Positions 53,077-63,300 of a stretch of 64,000 bases of DNA are shown piece after piece. The translations under genes and the position numbers were made by a program. Every line of letters begins with the position of its first letter. Position 1 is the stretch's first letter. The stretch comes from Kiritimatiellota bacterium (lineage in GTDB: Bacteria; Verrucomicrobiota; Lentisphaeria; Oligosphaerales; JAADHN01), in NCBI GenBank assembly GCA_013151865.1, contig JAADHN010000073.1, positions 1 through 64,000 on the forward strand, written 5' to 3'. A model generated the notes under the pieces. It was not told the DNA's origin and searched no databases. It saw only the letters and a list, made by a program, of their open reading frames with translations.

Positions 53077-54162
53077 ATGAAGCCGGACGTCAAAGCCAAA
53101 GGGACTTGGGTTCATCGTTTCAGCATCCGTTTTTTTACGGGCGTCCTCACGGTGCTCGTGTTCTGGCTGCTCGGTTTCCTCGTTCAAGACATTCGGGCGA
53201 TTCGCGGACCCAATTACGCGGTCATCGAGAAAAGGCACCTGGCCCCGACCCTGGTGAACAAACAAGAAGCCCTTGCAAAACAGATCGCCGATTTAACGCG
53301 CCGGATCAAGAATCAGACCGAGAAGCAGCGCGTTCTCGGAGACAGTTCCCGTAACCTTCAGCAAACCATGACCCAACTTCTGGAACTGCAGAAGATCGGA
53401 ATGCAGCGAAACGTCACGTTCTCGGAAAGGGAGCAGACGAACTTCACAAACAGCCTGAATCTCTTTCTGGAGAACCAGAAGCGATATCAGGAACTGAGTC
53501 GGACCATATCCCAGACGCTTGAGCAAAAACAGGAGCTTGTCCGGGAGAAGGAACAGATCGACCGGGAGCTTGACCTGCAGCGAAAAGAAGCGAGAACGGA
53601 ATACCAGACGCTGAGCATGAAGCACCGGTTGAGACTGGCTTTCCTGCAATTGGCCATTCTCCTGCCCATTCTTGCGGTGGCCGCAGTCGTTATCGCCCGA
53701 AAACGAAACAGCATCTACTTCCCGCTGCTCCTGGCGTTTGGCGCGGCAACCCTCATCAAGGTTGCCGTGGTGATCCACGAGTATTTTCCAACCAAGTATT
53801 TCAAGTACGTCCTCATCCTGGCGCTTCTGCTCGCAGTCGCGCGATTGTTGATCCACTTTATTCGAACCATCGCCTTTCCAAAGCAGGAGTGGCTGGTAAA
53901 GCAATACCGCGAAGCCTATGAGCGCTTCCTTTGCCCGGTCTGTGAATACCCGATTCGAACGGGGCCCCGGCGTTTTCTTTTCTGGACGCGTCGGACAGTC
54001 AACAAAATGGTTGTTCCCACTTCCCGTAGAGATCAGGAACAACCCTATGTCTGCCCATCCTGCGGCAGCACGTTGTACGAAGAGTGTCCTTCGTGCCAAA
54101 AGGTCCGGCACGCCCTGCTCCCGCACTGCGCTCACTGCGGCGCCGAAAAAGAGATCGCCTGA
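53077..54162 (+). CDS. Membrane protein with coiled coil and zinc-ribbon tail
   Basis: A 361-residue inner-membrane protein of unknown function. One helix near the N-terminus (FFTGVLTVLVFWLLGFLV), a long coiled coil (~residues 60-185; LVREKEQIDRELDLQRKEAR), then about three hydrophobic helices (LAILLPILAVAAVVIARK; IYFPLLLAFGAATLIKVAVV; YVLILALLLAVARLLI). The tail has paired Cys motifs: CPVC, CPSC, CPSC and CAHC, fitting two zinc ribbons. The last two are CPSCQKVRHALLPHCAHCGA. GGAGG eight bases before ATG 53077 favours this start over 53032. It could be an envelope scaffold or stress sensor; that is guesswork. Confidence 0.75.
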   Translation: MKPDVKAKGTWVHRFSIRFFTGVLTVLVFWLLGFLVQDIRAIRGPNYAVIEKRHLAPTLVNKQEALAKQIADLTRRIKNQTEKQRVLGDSSRNLQQTMTQLLELQKIGMQRNVTFSEREQTNFTNSLNLFLENQKRYQELSRTISQTLEQKQELVREKEQIDRELDLQRKEARTEYQTLSMKHRLRLAFLQLAILLPILAVAAVVIARKRNSIYFPLLLAFGAATLIKVAVVIHEYFPTKYFKYVLILALLLAVARLLIHFIRTIAFPKQEWLVKQYREAYERFLCPVCEYPIRTGPRRFLFWTRRTVNKMVVPTSRRDQEQPYVCPSCGSTLYEECPSCQKVRHALLPHCAHCGAEKEIA

Positions 54163-54554
54163 ACTGAACCCGTTGCGCCGCGATCTCCCGGGACACGACT
54201 CTCATCACATTTCAACGTTCATGCGTCGCATGGCAAACCAAGCTTGTTCCGGCTTGAAACACCGTCCCGCACAGTACTCACTCGCGCGACCTCGGGCGCG
54301 CACTCGAACGAACGCATAGCCTGGGCGATAATAACCCGGGGAGGCCGATCCCTGCCGGACGGGAGAGCCCTGTGCTTCCCGGCAAACGGCCCCAAATATC
54401 GTCACAAGTGAACCAACGCGAATGTTCTGCTTGCGTGTTTCGACGCGCGTTGGCCATCGGGGCCGGCGACGGACCTCGGGCACGCACGTGGATGTCGCGA
54501 CTCCAGCAAGAAGGCATGTCCGATTAACCCTCATCGACTCCGGGAGACACGATC
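54163..54554 (+). other. Intergenic region upstream of the flavodoxin gene
   Basis: A 392-base spacer. It includes a GATAAT at about 54327 that could be a -10 box, but no convincing -35 stands 17 bases upstream. Nothing else recognised. Confidence 0.3.
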
Positions 54555-55019
54555 ATGAAGAAGGTACTCATCGTCTACCACTCGCAGGAAAAGGGAAACA
54601 CGAGAATCATGGCCGAGCTGGTGGCAAGTGGCTGCCGCGAGATCACCGGAATCGACGTCGTGGCGGTCAATGTCAACGAACGGCGTGTGGACATGGACAC
54701 GGCCGAGGCGGCCGATGCCTACGCGCTGGGGTCCCCGGACTATTTCAGTTACCCGGCCGGCAACGTCAAACAGTTCGTGGACGACATCCTTCTCGCCGCT
54801 TGGCAAGAACGCCGGACCACCGGAAAACCGTGCATCTGTTTTGTGACGCATGGCGGAGGCGGCGCGGCCCTGCCGGCGCTCGAAAAACTGGTCAAGGCCG
54901 CCAAACTCGATCAAGTCCTGCCGGGGCTCTCCTGCCGAGGCGCTCCGCAGAGCGAGGACGACGTCCGGCGCTGTATTGCCTTGGGACGCGAGTTCGCCCG
55001 GAAAGTGGCGGCGCTTTGA
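54555..55019 (+). CDS. Flavodoxin-fold protein
   Basis: A 154-residue cytoplasmic protein. The FMN phosphate-binding loop is IVYHSQEKGNTRIMA (residues 6-20), with GSPDYFSYPAGNVKQFVDDI in the second FMN loop and ICFVTHGGGGAALPALEKLV in the third, as in flavodoxin/NAD(P)H:quinone-type reductases. A role in electron transfer is likely; the partner is not in the window. ATG follows GGGAG at a normal distance. Confidence 0.85.
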   Translation: MKKVLIVYHSQEKGNTRIMAELVASGCREITGIDVVAVNVNERRVDMDTAEAADAYALGSPDYFSYPAGNVKQFVDDILLAAWQERRTTGKPCICFVTHGGGGAALPALEKLVKAAKLDQVLPGLSCRGAPQSEDDVRRCIALGREFARKVAAL

Positions 55020-55152
55020 AAATGCTTCAGCCACTGCCCGAGGACCTGGACGGGCTCGGTTTTGGCCCGAACCGGCCGTTCGAGCATTGCCGTCGCGCTT
55101 CGAAGCGGGTGAAGCGACTGTGAACAGGTTTTGAATCCTGCTGCCGATCCTC

Positions 55153-55890
55153 GTGTCGGCTCTACCGGGTCCGCGCCGCGCCGGCGCTGAGCAACCACTG
55201 CGCCTGACGCGCTCGGCCCGTAACCAGTTGGTCGCGGCCAAGTTCTCGGGCAACCTCGAATCGTTCGACAAGGGGTTGCGAGGTCAGACCGATGACTTGG
55301 TCTTCAATCTGCGGAGGGGGTGTTTTCTCAAGCCATCTCCGTGGCACGAGTACGGCGTGGGATTCGGCCGGACTCTGGGCGTGGTCCCCGAAGCGCGCCC
55401 CGCCTTCTGGATGGCCGAGTGGGACAAGCCGGTCACGGCGAACTTGATCGTCTTGAGCGGCACGTACCCCAACCAGCCGCAGCCGGCAACCGGCTGGAAG
55501 ATCGAACTCCGCCGACACGGTCGCCGGGTCACCCGGGCTCGCGGCGTGGGAGGTTGGTATAATTGCGGTCGATATGTGTGGGGCGGCGGCGACACAGCGG
55601 CGGTCGAGTTCGACGCGATCCGCGTGAGTGTCTTCAGCAAAGATGCCGAGACCCCGCTCCGAAGGACCCACTTTCGCGGCGAGCCCGGATTGTCGTGGAT
55701 CGTGGCCCGCCTGCCGCCGGTCGACGCCTGCATCGAGACGCCGCGCCTTCCCATTCCCATTCGCGCCGGAGAACGGACCGTCCTGGCAGCTCGAACGCTG
55801 AGCGGCGCCGTTCGGCAGTGGAGGTGGGATTTCGGCGACGGCCGGACCGGACGGGGCCAGCAGATCGTTCATACATTTTCCGAACCATAA
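55153..55890 (+). CDS. Secreted-like protein with truncated PKD domain and possible nonsense codon in the signal peptide
   Basis: The open frame from GTG 55153 encodes 245 residues of an unrecognised beta-rich protein. In-frame sequence just upstream reads V-N-R-F, then TGA (55132-55134), then ILLPILVSALPGPRRAGAEQ, which looks exactly like a signal peptide; replacing TGA with TGG would give a natural start at GTG 55120. The C-terminus enters a PKD-like strand pair (WRWDFGDGRTGRGQQIVHTF) but stops before the rest of the domain. The gene may therefore be decaying, or the TGA may be a sequence error. No clear ribosome site precedes 55153. Confidence 0.5.
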   Translation: MSALPGPRRAGAEQPLRLTRSARNQLVAAKFSGNLESFDKGLRGQTDDLVFNLRRGCFLKPSPWHEYGVGFGRTLGVVPEARPAFWMAEWDKPVTANLIVLSGTYPNQPQPATGWKIELRRHGRRVTRARGVGGWYNCGRYVWGGGDTAAVEFDAIRVSVFSKDAETPLRRTHFRGEPGLSWIVARLPPVDACIETPRLPIPIRAGERTVLAARTLSGAVRQWRWDFGDGRTGRGQQIVHTFSEP

Positions 55891-56176
55891 AGCGCCGCCC
55901 CAGGCGTTTGGTCGGAGCGCCGCCGGAGACAAGTTCGCGGAGGCCGACGAGCGCGCAGTGAAACAACCGGTGTGATGCCGGTGGAGCGCCGCCAGATATC
56001 GGGCAAACGACCAGGGACCGGGCGGCGGCCCGGCGGCGGCATCCTGTCGTTCGGGATCCGGTCCCGCCGCTTCCGGCCCGTGTCTCGTGCGCGCCGACCC
56101 CTCCCCGGGTCCCCCCCCGCAGGCGCGAAACGGGCGGTCGCTCCGGCGGCAATGGAGCGAATCGGAACCGAACCGG

Positions 56177-57757
56177 TCACCGAGCCGAATCCCGCAACCG
56201 CTCCCACGCATCCGCCGGAATCCGGAGGAGTCTGCGGCGCAACCGGGGCGTCACTGCTTTCCCCAAGCGTTTCTGCTCGATAACGCCTTCGTGCGCGCGG
56301 CGTCTCACCTTGTCGTGAAATTCCGTAAAGACCCGCAAGTATTTCGGATCGATCAGCGGATCGCGAGTCTGGCGCCGCCATGCTTCGAGACAGGCCAGAA
56401 GTCGGTCGCGCACCGCCTTGAATTCAGGATCCCCCGCAAGATTTCGCAGTTCGCCCAGGTCGTTCCGGAGATCGTACAATTCGAGGCGCGGCGGACGGGA
56501 ATAGCGTTCCCATGCAGCGCGCACGCCGGGGTCTTTGCACGCGTCGGTGCGCGACAGGCGCAACGCCGGGCATCCATCTACGGCGCCTCCGCCCGGACGT
56601 TTTGTGTCGGCGGCCAGGAGATTGAGGATCAGGTGCCAGCGTCCGTCCCGGACGGTCCTCCTCGGGTAGTAGTTCGCCGGACCGTGAGCCGTGTACTCGC
56701 CGAACACCGGTCGTTCGTCGGCCGCCCGCCCGCCCGACACCAGCGGGACAAGGTCCTCCCCCGGCAAACCTGTCGGGACGGTCGCTCCGGCGGCAGCCAA
56801 GAGCGTCGGAAACAAGTCGACCGTGGATATCGGCGCCCGGAAAGAACACCCCCTCGGAATGCGCCCCGGCCATGTGATCAACAGAGGCACCCTCAACCCC
56901 GCATCGTAACAACTGAGCTTGGCCCGGCAAAACGCGGGACCATGGTCGCCGAGAAACACGACCAACGTCTGCCGCTCCAAACCGCGCCGGCGCAGCAGAT
57001 CTCGGAGCAGGCCAACCGCCGCGTCCACCCGGCGTACCCCGTTGTAGTAATCCGCCATTCGGCGACGCAACTCGAGGTGGTCGAACCCAATGAACGGCCA
57101 CGGCCTCATGTCCTCGGGGCGGGTGGGACGTGCAGGAACGCCGTCGACCTGCGCTTTGAACGGTGCGTGCACATCCATCAGGTTCAGGTAAAGAAAGAAA
57201 GGACGCCCGGCCGCATGTTCGAGGAAACGGCCGGCGTCATCTCGCACCCGCTTCACATGCCGCGTTTCCGTGTGCCGCAATCCACGATAATCGAACGGAA
57301 AATCGGCGGACGGTTCCACGTGAAGCTTGCCGATAATACCTGTGACGTATCCCGCCGCGCGTAAGCTTCGGGCCAAGTTGGGCAGGCCCCGCGGCATACG
57401 GTACCCGTAATGACTGAGCCCGACCTGGCCGTTCTGATGCGGGTAGAGTCCGGTCAGCAGGCTGGCCCGCGATGGACTGCAGGACGCCTGCGTCACCCAG
57501 GCGGTTTCAAAACGGACCCCCGCGTCGGCGAGCTTGTCGAGGTGGGGCGTCGCGACCTGTTTGTCCCCATAGCAGGAGAGAGACGGGGCCATGTCTTCGG
57601 CCACGATCACCAGAATGTTCGGTCGCGAGCTGGGTGCCGAAAGAGCCGCAGGCGATGCGGACAGCAACGCCCCGGCAACGCCTCCGCCCGCCACGGACAT
57701 GAACCGGCGCCGAGATATCTCGGAGTGGAGACCCCGGGGTGTCCGATGCTGCATCAT
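56177..57757 (-). CDS. Exported sulfatase (formylglycine-dependent)
   Basis: A 526-residue sulfatase. A Tat-type signal (SRRRFMSVAGGGVAGALL, residues 16-33) sends it across the inner membrane folded. The formylglycine motif C-x-P-x-R is Cys93 in CSPSRASLLTG, to be matured by an anaerobic or FGE-type enzyme not seen here. Metal-site residues are in ILVIVAEDMAPSLSCYG and VVFLGDHGPAF; GKLHVEP and DLRNDLGELRNLAGDPEF are also family-typical. It should remove sulfate from a glycan or other ester. I start at ATG 57757 with GAGGA upstream; ATG/GTG codons up to 57838 are alternatives. Confidence 0.94.
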   Translation of the reverse strand: MMQHRTPRGLHSEISRRRFMSVAGGGVAGALLSASPAALSAPSSRPNILVIVAEDMAPSLSCYGDKQVATPHLDKLADAGVRFETAWVTQASCSPSRASLLTGLYPHQNGQVGLSHYGYRMPRGLPNLARSLRAAGYVTGIIGKLHVEPSADFPFDYRGLRHTETRHVKRVRDDAGRFLEHAAGRPFFLYLNLMDVHAPFKAQVDGVPARPTRPEDMRPWPFIGFDHLELRRRMADYYNGVRRVDAAVGLLRDLLRRRGLERQTLVVFLGDHGPAFCRAKLSCYDAGLRVPLLITWPGRIPRGCSFRAPISTVDLFPTLLAAAGATVPTGLPGEDLVPLVSGGRAADERPVFGEYTAHGPANYYPRRTVRDGRWHLILNLLAADTKRPGGGAVDGCPALRLSRTDACKDPGVRAAWERYSRPPRLELYDLRNDLGELRNLAGDPEFKAVRDRLLACLEAWRRQTRDPLIDPKYLRVFTEFHDKVRRRAHEGVIEQKRLGKAVTPRLRRRLLRIPADAWERLRDSAR

Positions 57758-57886
57758 GATGTCATGGTCCTCGGCAGGAAGCGTCCGCCGGATAGAGCTT
57801 GTGCGATCCTCTTTCGAGGAACTCCCCATGCCGTGCAAGGCTCGACAGCGCAGGACACGCGGTGCGCCTCGCTCACGGGAGCGGTC

Positions 57887-58984
57887 TCACCGCACACCAT
57901 CCGTGTGTTCCAGAAGGAGTCGAATGCGGACTTGGTTTTCTAGAGCGTTGAACTGTGCCATGCGGGCACGGGCCGCGGCAAACGCGCCGGTCGAATCCAC
58001 GCCGTCGATTGCGCGCGCCGGGCCAGGAGGCGAGGGCAAAGGCGGAAGTGCGGCCATTTGCTTCTCGATTCCGACGCGGAATGCAGCGTCCCGAACCAGA
58101 GAGACCAGGAATTGGACGTCGGCCTCCTTCCGCCGGACGTCTTCCCACAAGGCGCGGAGTGCGGCCGTCTTGTCGCGGTACTCGATGATTCCCGTGTCCG
58201 TCTCGATTCGCCAGAACGGACCCCGAAGGCGATTCAGTTCGGCGGCGGCGGCACGAATCCGATCGACAAACCCCGCCCCCAGATAAACAGCCCCCGCACG
58301 CCAGATGAAAGGATAGCCCATGCCCGGCCCCCAGGAAGCACCGCGGAACTTGCCGCCCGACCAGGAAAACCGGCAGAGGCCCAGGGCAACCCCCTCGGGC
58401 CTGGTTTCGAATCCGAGCGATCCCCACGCGAAAAAAACCTCGATCGTCCAGCCGTCACTGCTCCGCTGAACGGCGGAATGCCAAGATGCATCGGTCCAGG
58501 TGGGATCGAGCGACCCGTCGGCGTTCTGGATGCCGTCGTAGCGCGTGCCAAGGGCATTGACGATGAACTTGCGAAACGCAATGACGCGGCGCGGAAGCGA
58601 ACTGAAGTAGATCTCCACGCAATCGTCGGTCCAAAGGTTGCCGTCGTCCGCCTGGGTGATGGTGGCGCGAATGCGGTCCATGGCCGGCTCGGAACAACGA
58701 ATGCCAAGGAACAAACCGGCGTCGTTGAACCCACAGGCAAAGGCTGTCTCGATGGGCGGCGGCGCCGGAGCGGGACCGCTCCCCGCCCTGCCGAATGCCG
58801 CAAAACGGCGGTCGAAAGTCAAGGTGCGCCAGCCTGGTTCGTCCAGCTTGCCGTCGACGGTGCATCGTCCCTCGAAACGGTGGGCCTCATACACCCCGAC
58901 CGGCGCGGAAAGCGGAATCCCGAATCCCGCGGAAGCAATGAGCCCCATGATGCCGGCGGCAAAACACCGAAAGCATGTCGTCAC
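57887..58984 (-). CDS. Exported CBM9-like domain protein
   Basis: A 365-residue exported protein. After a signal peptide (CFRCFAAGIMGLIASAG), residues ~35-245 form a CBM9-like carbohydrate-binding module: RCTVDGKLDEPGW, GFNDAGLFLGIRCSE, NLWTDDCVEIYFSS and DGWTIEVFFAW are its standard blocks. The last ~120 residues are helical with unknown role. CBM9 modules bind sugar-chain ends. It starts with GTG at 58984 and lies 129 bases before the sulfatase on the same strand, so both probably serve one polysaccharide. Confidence 0.83.
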   Translation of the reverse strand: MTTCFRCFAAGIMGLIASAGFGIPLSAPVGVYEAHRFEGRCTVDGKLDEPGWRTLTFDRRFAAFGRAGSGPAPAPPPIETAFACGFNDAGLFLGIRCSEPAMDRIRATITQADDGNLWTDDCVEIYFSSLPRRVIAFRKFIVNALGTRYDGIQNADGSLDPTWTDASWHSAVQRSSDGWTIEVFFAWGSLGFETRPEGVALGLCRFSWSGGKFRGASWGPGMGYPFIWRAGAVYLGAGFVDRIRAAAAELNRLRGPFWRIETDTGIIEYRDKTAALRALWEDVRRKEADVQFLVSLVRDAAFRVGIEKQMAALPPLPSPPGPARAIDGVDSTGAFAAARARMAQFNALENQVRIRLLLEHTDGVR

Positions 58985-59148
58985 TGTCCAACCTCCGATT
59001 CACGACGCGGGACGCCCCGTCATCACGAAGCGTGTCTGTACCATTCGCGGTCGGCCCCGGTCATTCACGGTTCGGCAAGGACCGGGAAGACATCCGCTTC
59101 GCACTTTCCCGTGAACTCCGACTTTCTCTCGCTGCACGTATCGACCAA

Positions 59149-60306
59149 TCACAGTCCCGACAAGGCCGCTTCGAACGCCTCTTCGTCGTGCTCGATCACG
59201 TCCGTTAGGGCACGACCGAACCTCCGTTCCGCCACCCGATCCCCGACCGCCGGAGCGCGGCGCAGAATCGGCAGGGCATCGCGAAACACCGCTCCGGCCG
59301 GGGTATCCAGAACAGCTTCGCCGCCCAACAGCGATAAGCGACGGCGCACCCAGGCCCGGCCGGGGGCTGGATTCAAGTCCCACCGAACATTCCGGAAAAA
59401 ACGCCGGAGTTCGGGCCAGTTTCGACGCATCTCGGCAATGGCGATGTCGTCGGGTTTGCGGGTGTCGCTCAGACCGAAGCGAACTCGCTTCACATTGCGC
59501 TTGGGGGTCAATAGAACGCCCATGCCCCGATAAAGAGTCTTCATCGAGTCGAGAGCGTCGGGCTCGATGACGGCGATGGAACCGCGGTCGCCCAACGCGT
59601 TCTTGTGATGGAGAAACAGCACGGGCCAGTCCGCGAGCGGGAGCGGAAAGTTGGTCTTTTCAATATCGAAACCCGTTTCAAGTCCGGCGATCCACCGACG
59701 CCGATTGGGATAGCCGCGCCCGGCAAACCCGCCGAAAGACGCCAAGCCGACGGAAACGAGTCGGTAGCGTTCCGAATTCAAAAACACCTCGCCCCACAAC
59801 CAAGTGGGTCGGTCCGCGTAATGAATGCAACGGAATACAAGCCATTCGGACGGGCCGTCCAACTGAAACACGAAATCCGCCACGGTTCGCCGACCTTCAG
59901 GCTCCATCACCAGAATCTCGCGCAGGAGAAAGCGGTCCCGCAACACAATGTTCCCCCGGTCTCGACGCAGGGTGATCCGGAGGAAGTTCTGGAAATCCCA
60001 TCCCCAGCGGGCAATACTTCGAAAACTGAAGAACCGGTCGCCATAATGCCGGTACACCGGCCGCTTTTCTCGCGGGTCGAAAGTCTGCGTGTAGAAAATG
60101 CCCAATTCCCGCGTCGGGTAGAAAGATATCCCGGCAAAAGTTCGCTCGAGCGGTTCCGTTCCATTTTGAATCCCAGTGGTGTGCCATTCCCGAAAAAGGT
60201 ATTCCACAGGCGCCGGCGCCCCCGCTGCGACCGTCGGAACCGCTGCCGGCGCCGTGAGCGCCACGGCGAAGAGAAGACTCCGATAGGATGATACCGTGCT
60301 GGACAC
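59149..60306 (-). CDS. Exported protein of unknown function
   Basis: A 385-residue protein with a signal peptide (SLLFAVALTAPAAVPTVAAG). It is beta-rich with many aromatic residues (SEWLVFRCIHYADRPTWLWG; FFSFRSIARWGWDFQNFLRI), compatible with a soluble or sandwich glycan-related fold. I recognise no family or catalytic motif. The gene starts with GTG, 15 bases after the GH42-like gene, which indicates co-transcription. Confidence 0.65.
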   Translation of the reverse strand: MSSTVSSYRSLLFAVALTAPAAVPTVAAGAPAPVEYLFREWHTTGIQNGTEPLERTFAGISFYPTRELGIFYTQTFDPREKRPVYRHYGDRFFSFRSIARWGWDFQNFLRITLRRDRGNIVLRDRFLLREILVMEPEGRRTVADFVFQLDGPSEWLVFRCIHYADRPTWLWGEVFLNSERYRLVSVGLASFGGFAGRGYPNRRRWIAGLETGFDIEKTNFPLPLADWPVLFLHHKNALGDRGSIAVIEPDALDSMKTLYRGMGVLLTPKRNVKRVRFGLSDTRKPDDIAIAEMRRNWPELRRFFRNVRWDLNPAPGRAWVRRRLSLLGGEAVLDTPAGAVFRDALPILRRAPAVGDRVAERRFGRALTDVIEHDEEAFEAALSGL

Positions 60307-60321
60307 TTTCGCCTCCGACTG

Positions 60322-63300
60322 TCACCGGACTCGGAACCGGGCTTCCCCACGCGCGCCGGAACAGAGTTCCTCGACTCGAAGACGCCACTTCCCCTGCGGC
60401 GCGTTCAACGCGATGGGAAAGCGAAGATCGCGCGTTTCGTCGCCGCTGAAGGCAAACGCGGTTTGCCCTGCCCTCCGCCGCCCGTCCGGTCCGGACAAAT
60501 CGAAGCGCAGCAGACTGTTCTCCACCGCGCCCCTTCCCCGCAGCACCCGGCACGAAACGTGGAGAACTTTACCGCGCCGGACCCGAGATGACGCGCGCAG
60601 GCGGATTCGGCGCACGGCCGCAGGCAGCAATCCGTACAGGAACTGATGAGTGCCCGAGCCAACCGAAATCTCTCCGGAAACGCCCAGGGGCTTCCCATTT
60701 TTCAAGTCCACCACTCGGAATTCTCCGGGCAGCTTCAGTACGTCGGGGCCACGCTCGCTGCGCCGCTCCAGGCCGAGGACCCAAGCGTCGGCGTGACGAA
60801 AGCGGGTGATGAACTCCCACGTCCGCGGACGCGCCGCGGTGATGAACGGCGTCACGCCGCCAAAGCGCAACAGATCGTCCGTTATCGTGCTTTCGGGTGT
60901 CGCGACCAAGGAAGAATAATCTCGATTGAGAAGAAGGGCCCGGCCCTTGCCGAATCGATGCAGCACGGCCGATGGCGCGCCGGGAATCCTCACACCGGCG
61001 CCGGCCCCGGACGCCTTGGACTCGACGACGGCGACTTCAGGCTTGGCGATTCCGAATACCGCGCGGAGACCGGGGGCGGGGGCTCGAAGCTCCATGAAGG
61101 GACTGACGCCGCCCGGTGCGATGTCCGCAACCACGGCGCCGCCTTTTCGGACGAAGTCGGCCAGCACCGGCAGAATCTCGTCCGGAATCACCATGGCATG
61201 AATCAGTAACAGCACACGCACACGGCCGGCCCCGATCCCGCGGGTCCGGATCTGTTCAGGGGTGACGAAACGCGGATTGACCCCCCTTTCCTGCAGGGCT
61301 GCGGTCAGGGAGTTCAACGCCAGAGACGCGCTGCCGAATTCGGGGTACAGCGCCGACGCGTGGTCATTCGCTTTGGACCAGTAGACCGCGACGCCGTCAT
61401 CGGCCAAATGCGAATTCCGCAGGAGCGTACCGACTCCGCGTTGGATTCGCTGGAGTTCCGGCAGCCAGCCGGCGTAGAAGTCCGCGTAATGCAAGTCGGT
61501 CGAAAACATGCCTTCCGACGCGATGAAAGCCACGAAGAACATGGAGGAATTGACCGCACCGCTGAGCAACTGATGCCAGAGCACGCGGACGCCGACGCGG
61601 GCGCCGTGATTGGCCGTGTAGGCTCCCCACCAGTTGCCGCGATGCGCCTCTTGCATCCAAAAAGCCAGCACGGCGTTCTGCAGACGGTCTTCGTACGGCG
61701 CCCACCAGTCCAATCCGGAAATCGTCGATTCCAAATCTCCCGGCATCGACCCCTCGGCCCCAACCCGGGCATCGGGGTCGCCTCGGCGTATGGCCGCGGC
61801 CATCCAACGGTGTGTGTCGGCATAGACGGTCTCCTGGAAAAGCATCTGGTCGTACCGGCGGGGAACGGACGCCCCATTGTCTCGGACCGTTGGATCGGCG
61901 AGAGGGCGAACGGCTGCGAAATCCGCAAAGTTCGTCTTCCACAGACGATTCAGCCGGTTGATGTCGCGCTCATACCGTTTCCGGAGAAAGGCCTGAAACG
62001 CCGACAGCCCGGGCCCGGCAATCTCCTGCTTGTACGAGAAACTGTTCTCGTCGCCAAGACTGTAGAGGTACGTCCCGTAGTCGCGGAGCGCTCTCGCCAT
62101 GGTTTCGAGCGTTTGTTCCTCCCGGCGTCGAGCGGTCGGGTCGTAATACTTCTTGATCCGACCGGGGTCCACATGGGCGGCGTAGACCATCCAGCCCTGG
62201 TCGGCGCGATCCAAAGCGCGGGCCGCTGTCACCGCATCCGCCGGTTTGCGTGTGAAAATCATGCCGTGCGTCACGCCGGCACGCTGGAGTTGCGCGCCGG
62301 CAAGGTCCCACAAGAAATTCGCCCGACTGATTCCCGGCGCCCCCCACATGAGGCGGACGAAGCGCCGTTCCAATTGCCGGGAAGTCCGCAGGAACAGCTC
62401 CTGTTCCGCAGCGGCCCACACCACGTCCCCGACGGCAAGCGCGGCGACAACGCGCACATACCTGCCGCGGGCCGTCTCGAGGGGCATCCGGACGCGGCGC
62501 TTTTCCGCTTTGGCGGGAAACTGTTCCCGAAAGAACAGGCGACCGTACACGTCCACGCCCCGAACGGTTACGGTCGCGTTCGGAGGCGGAGCATCGACAG
62601 CGATTGTCAAGTCGGCGCTGTCGCTGGACGCAAGCGCCGCGTTGTCGGTCTGGATACGGATGCGCGCCGGCGCGTCCATCACCAGCGTTCGGGAACAGAA
62701 GTCCAACGCCCGACCCTGCGGATTCCGCAGCGCCAATGTCAGGAAATGGCGCCCGTTCGGCAGCGCAGGCAGCGAGACCTCCGCGCCTCTGGCGCCGGCG
62801 GCAGACGGGATGACCCCGTGAAACTCCAACTCGCCGGCGACGTCCCGAACCCAGAACTCAATCTGCAATCCCGCAGACGACGACGCATCCGTCGGAAACT
62901 CGATCGAGACAGGACATGAAAGCGGCGCCGCTTCATGGAAGGTGCGCCCGTCTTTCCAGTCGCACTTGATGCCTTCTTCCTCCGACCGTCCCGCGGCCCA
63001 AAGCAACGATTTGGCGGCGATCTGCATCGCCACGTCGTATGTGCCCGGTTCCCGGATGCAGGCATAGCCCATGCCCCCGGTCTTCGGATAGGGCTGGAGA
63101 TTGCCCGCAGCCGGGTAAACGACGGCGACGCGACCCGTTCCGAAACGATACGGCTTGACCCATGCGTCAGCCAGCGCCGGGGCATCCAGCTTCCGGTACT
63201 TGGCGGAACGCCCCAGCCAAGTGCCGGTCAGGGCCAGACCGCCGACGATGTCACGCCCGGAAACCCCGGCGAACGGCTGGTAGAATGGGGTCTTGCGACT

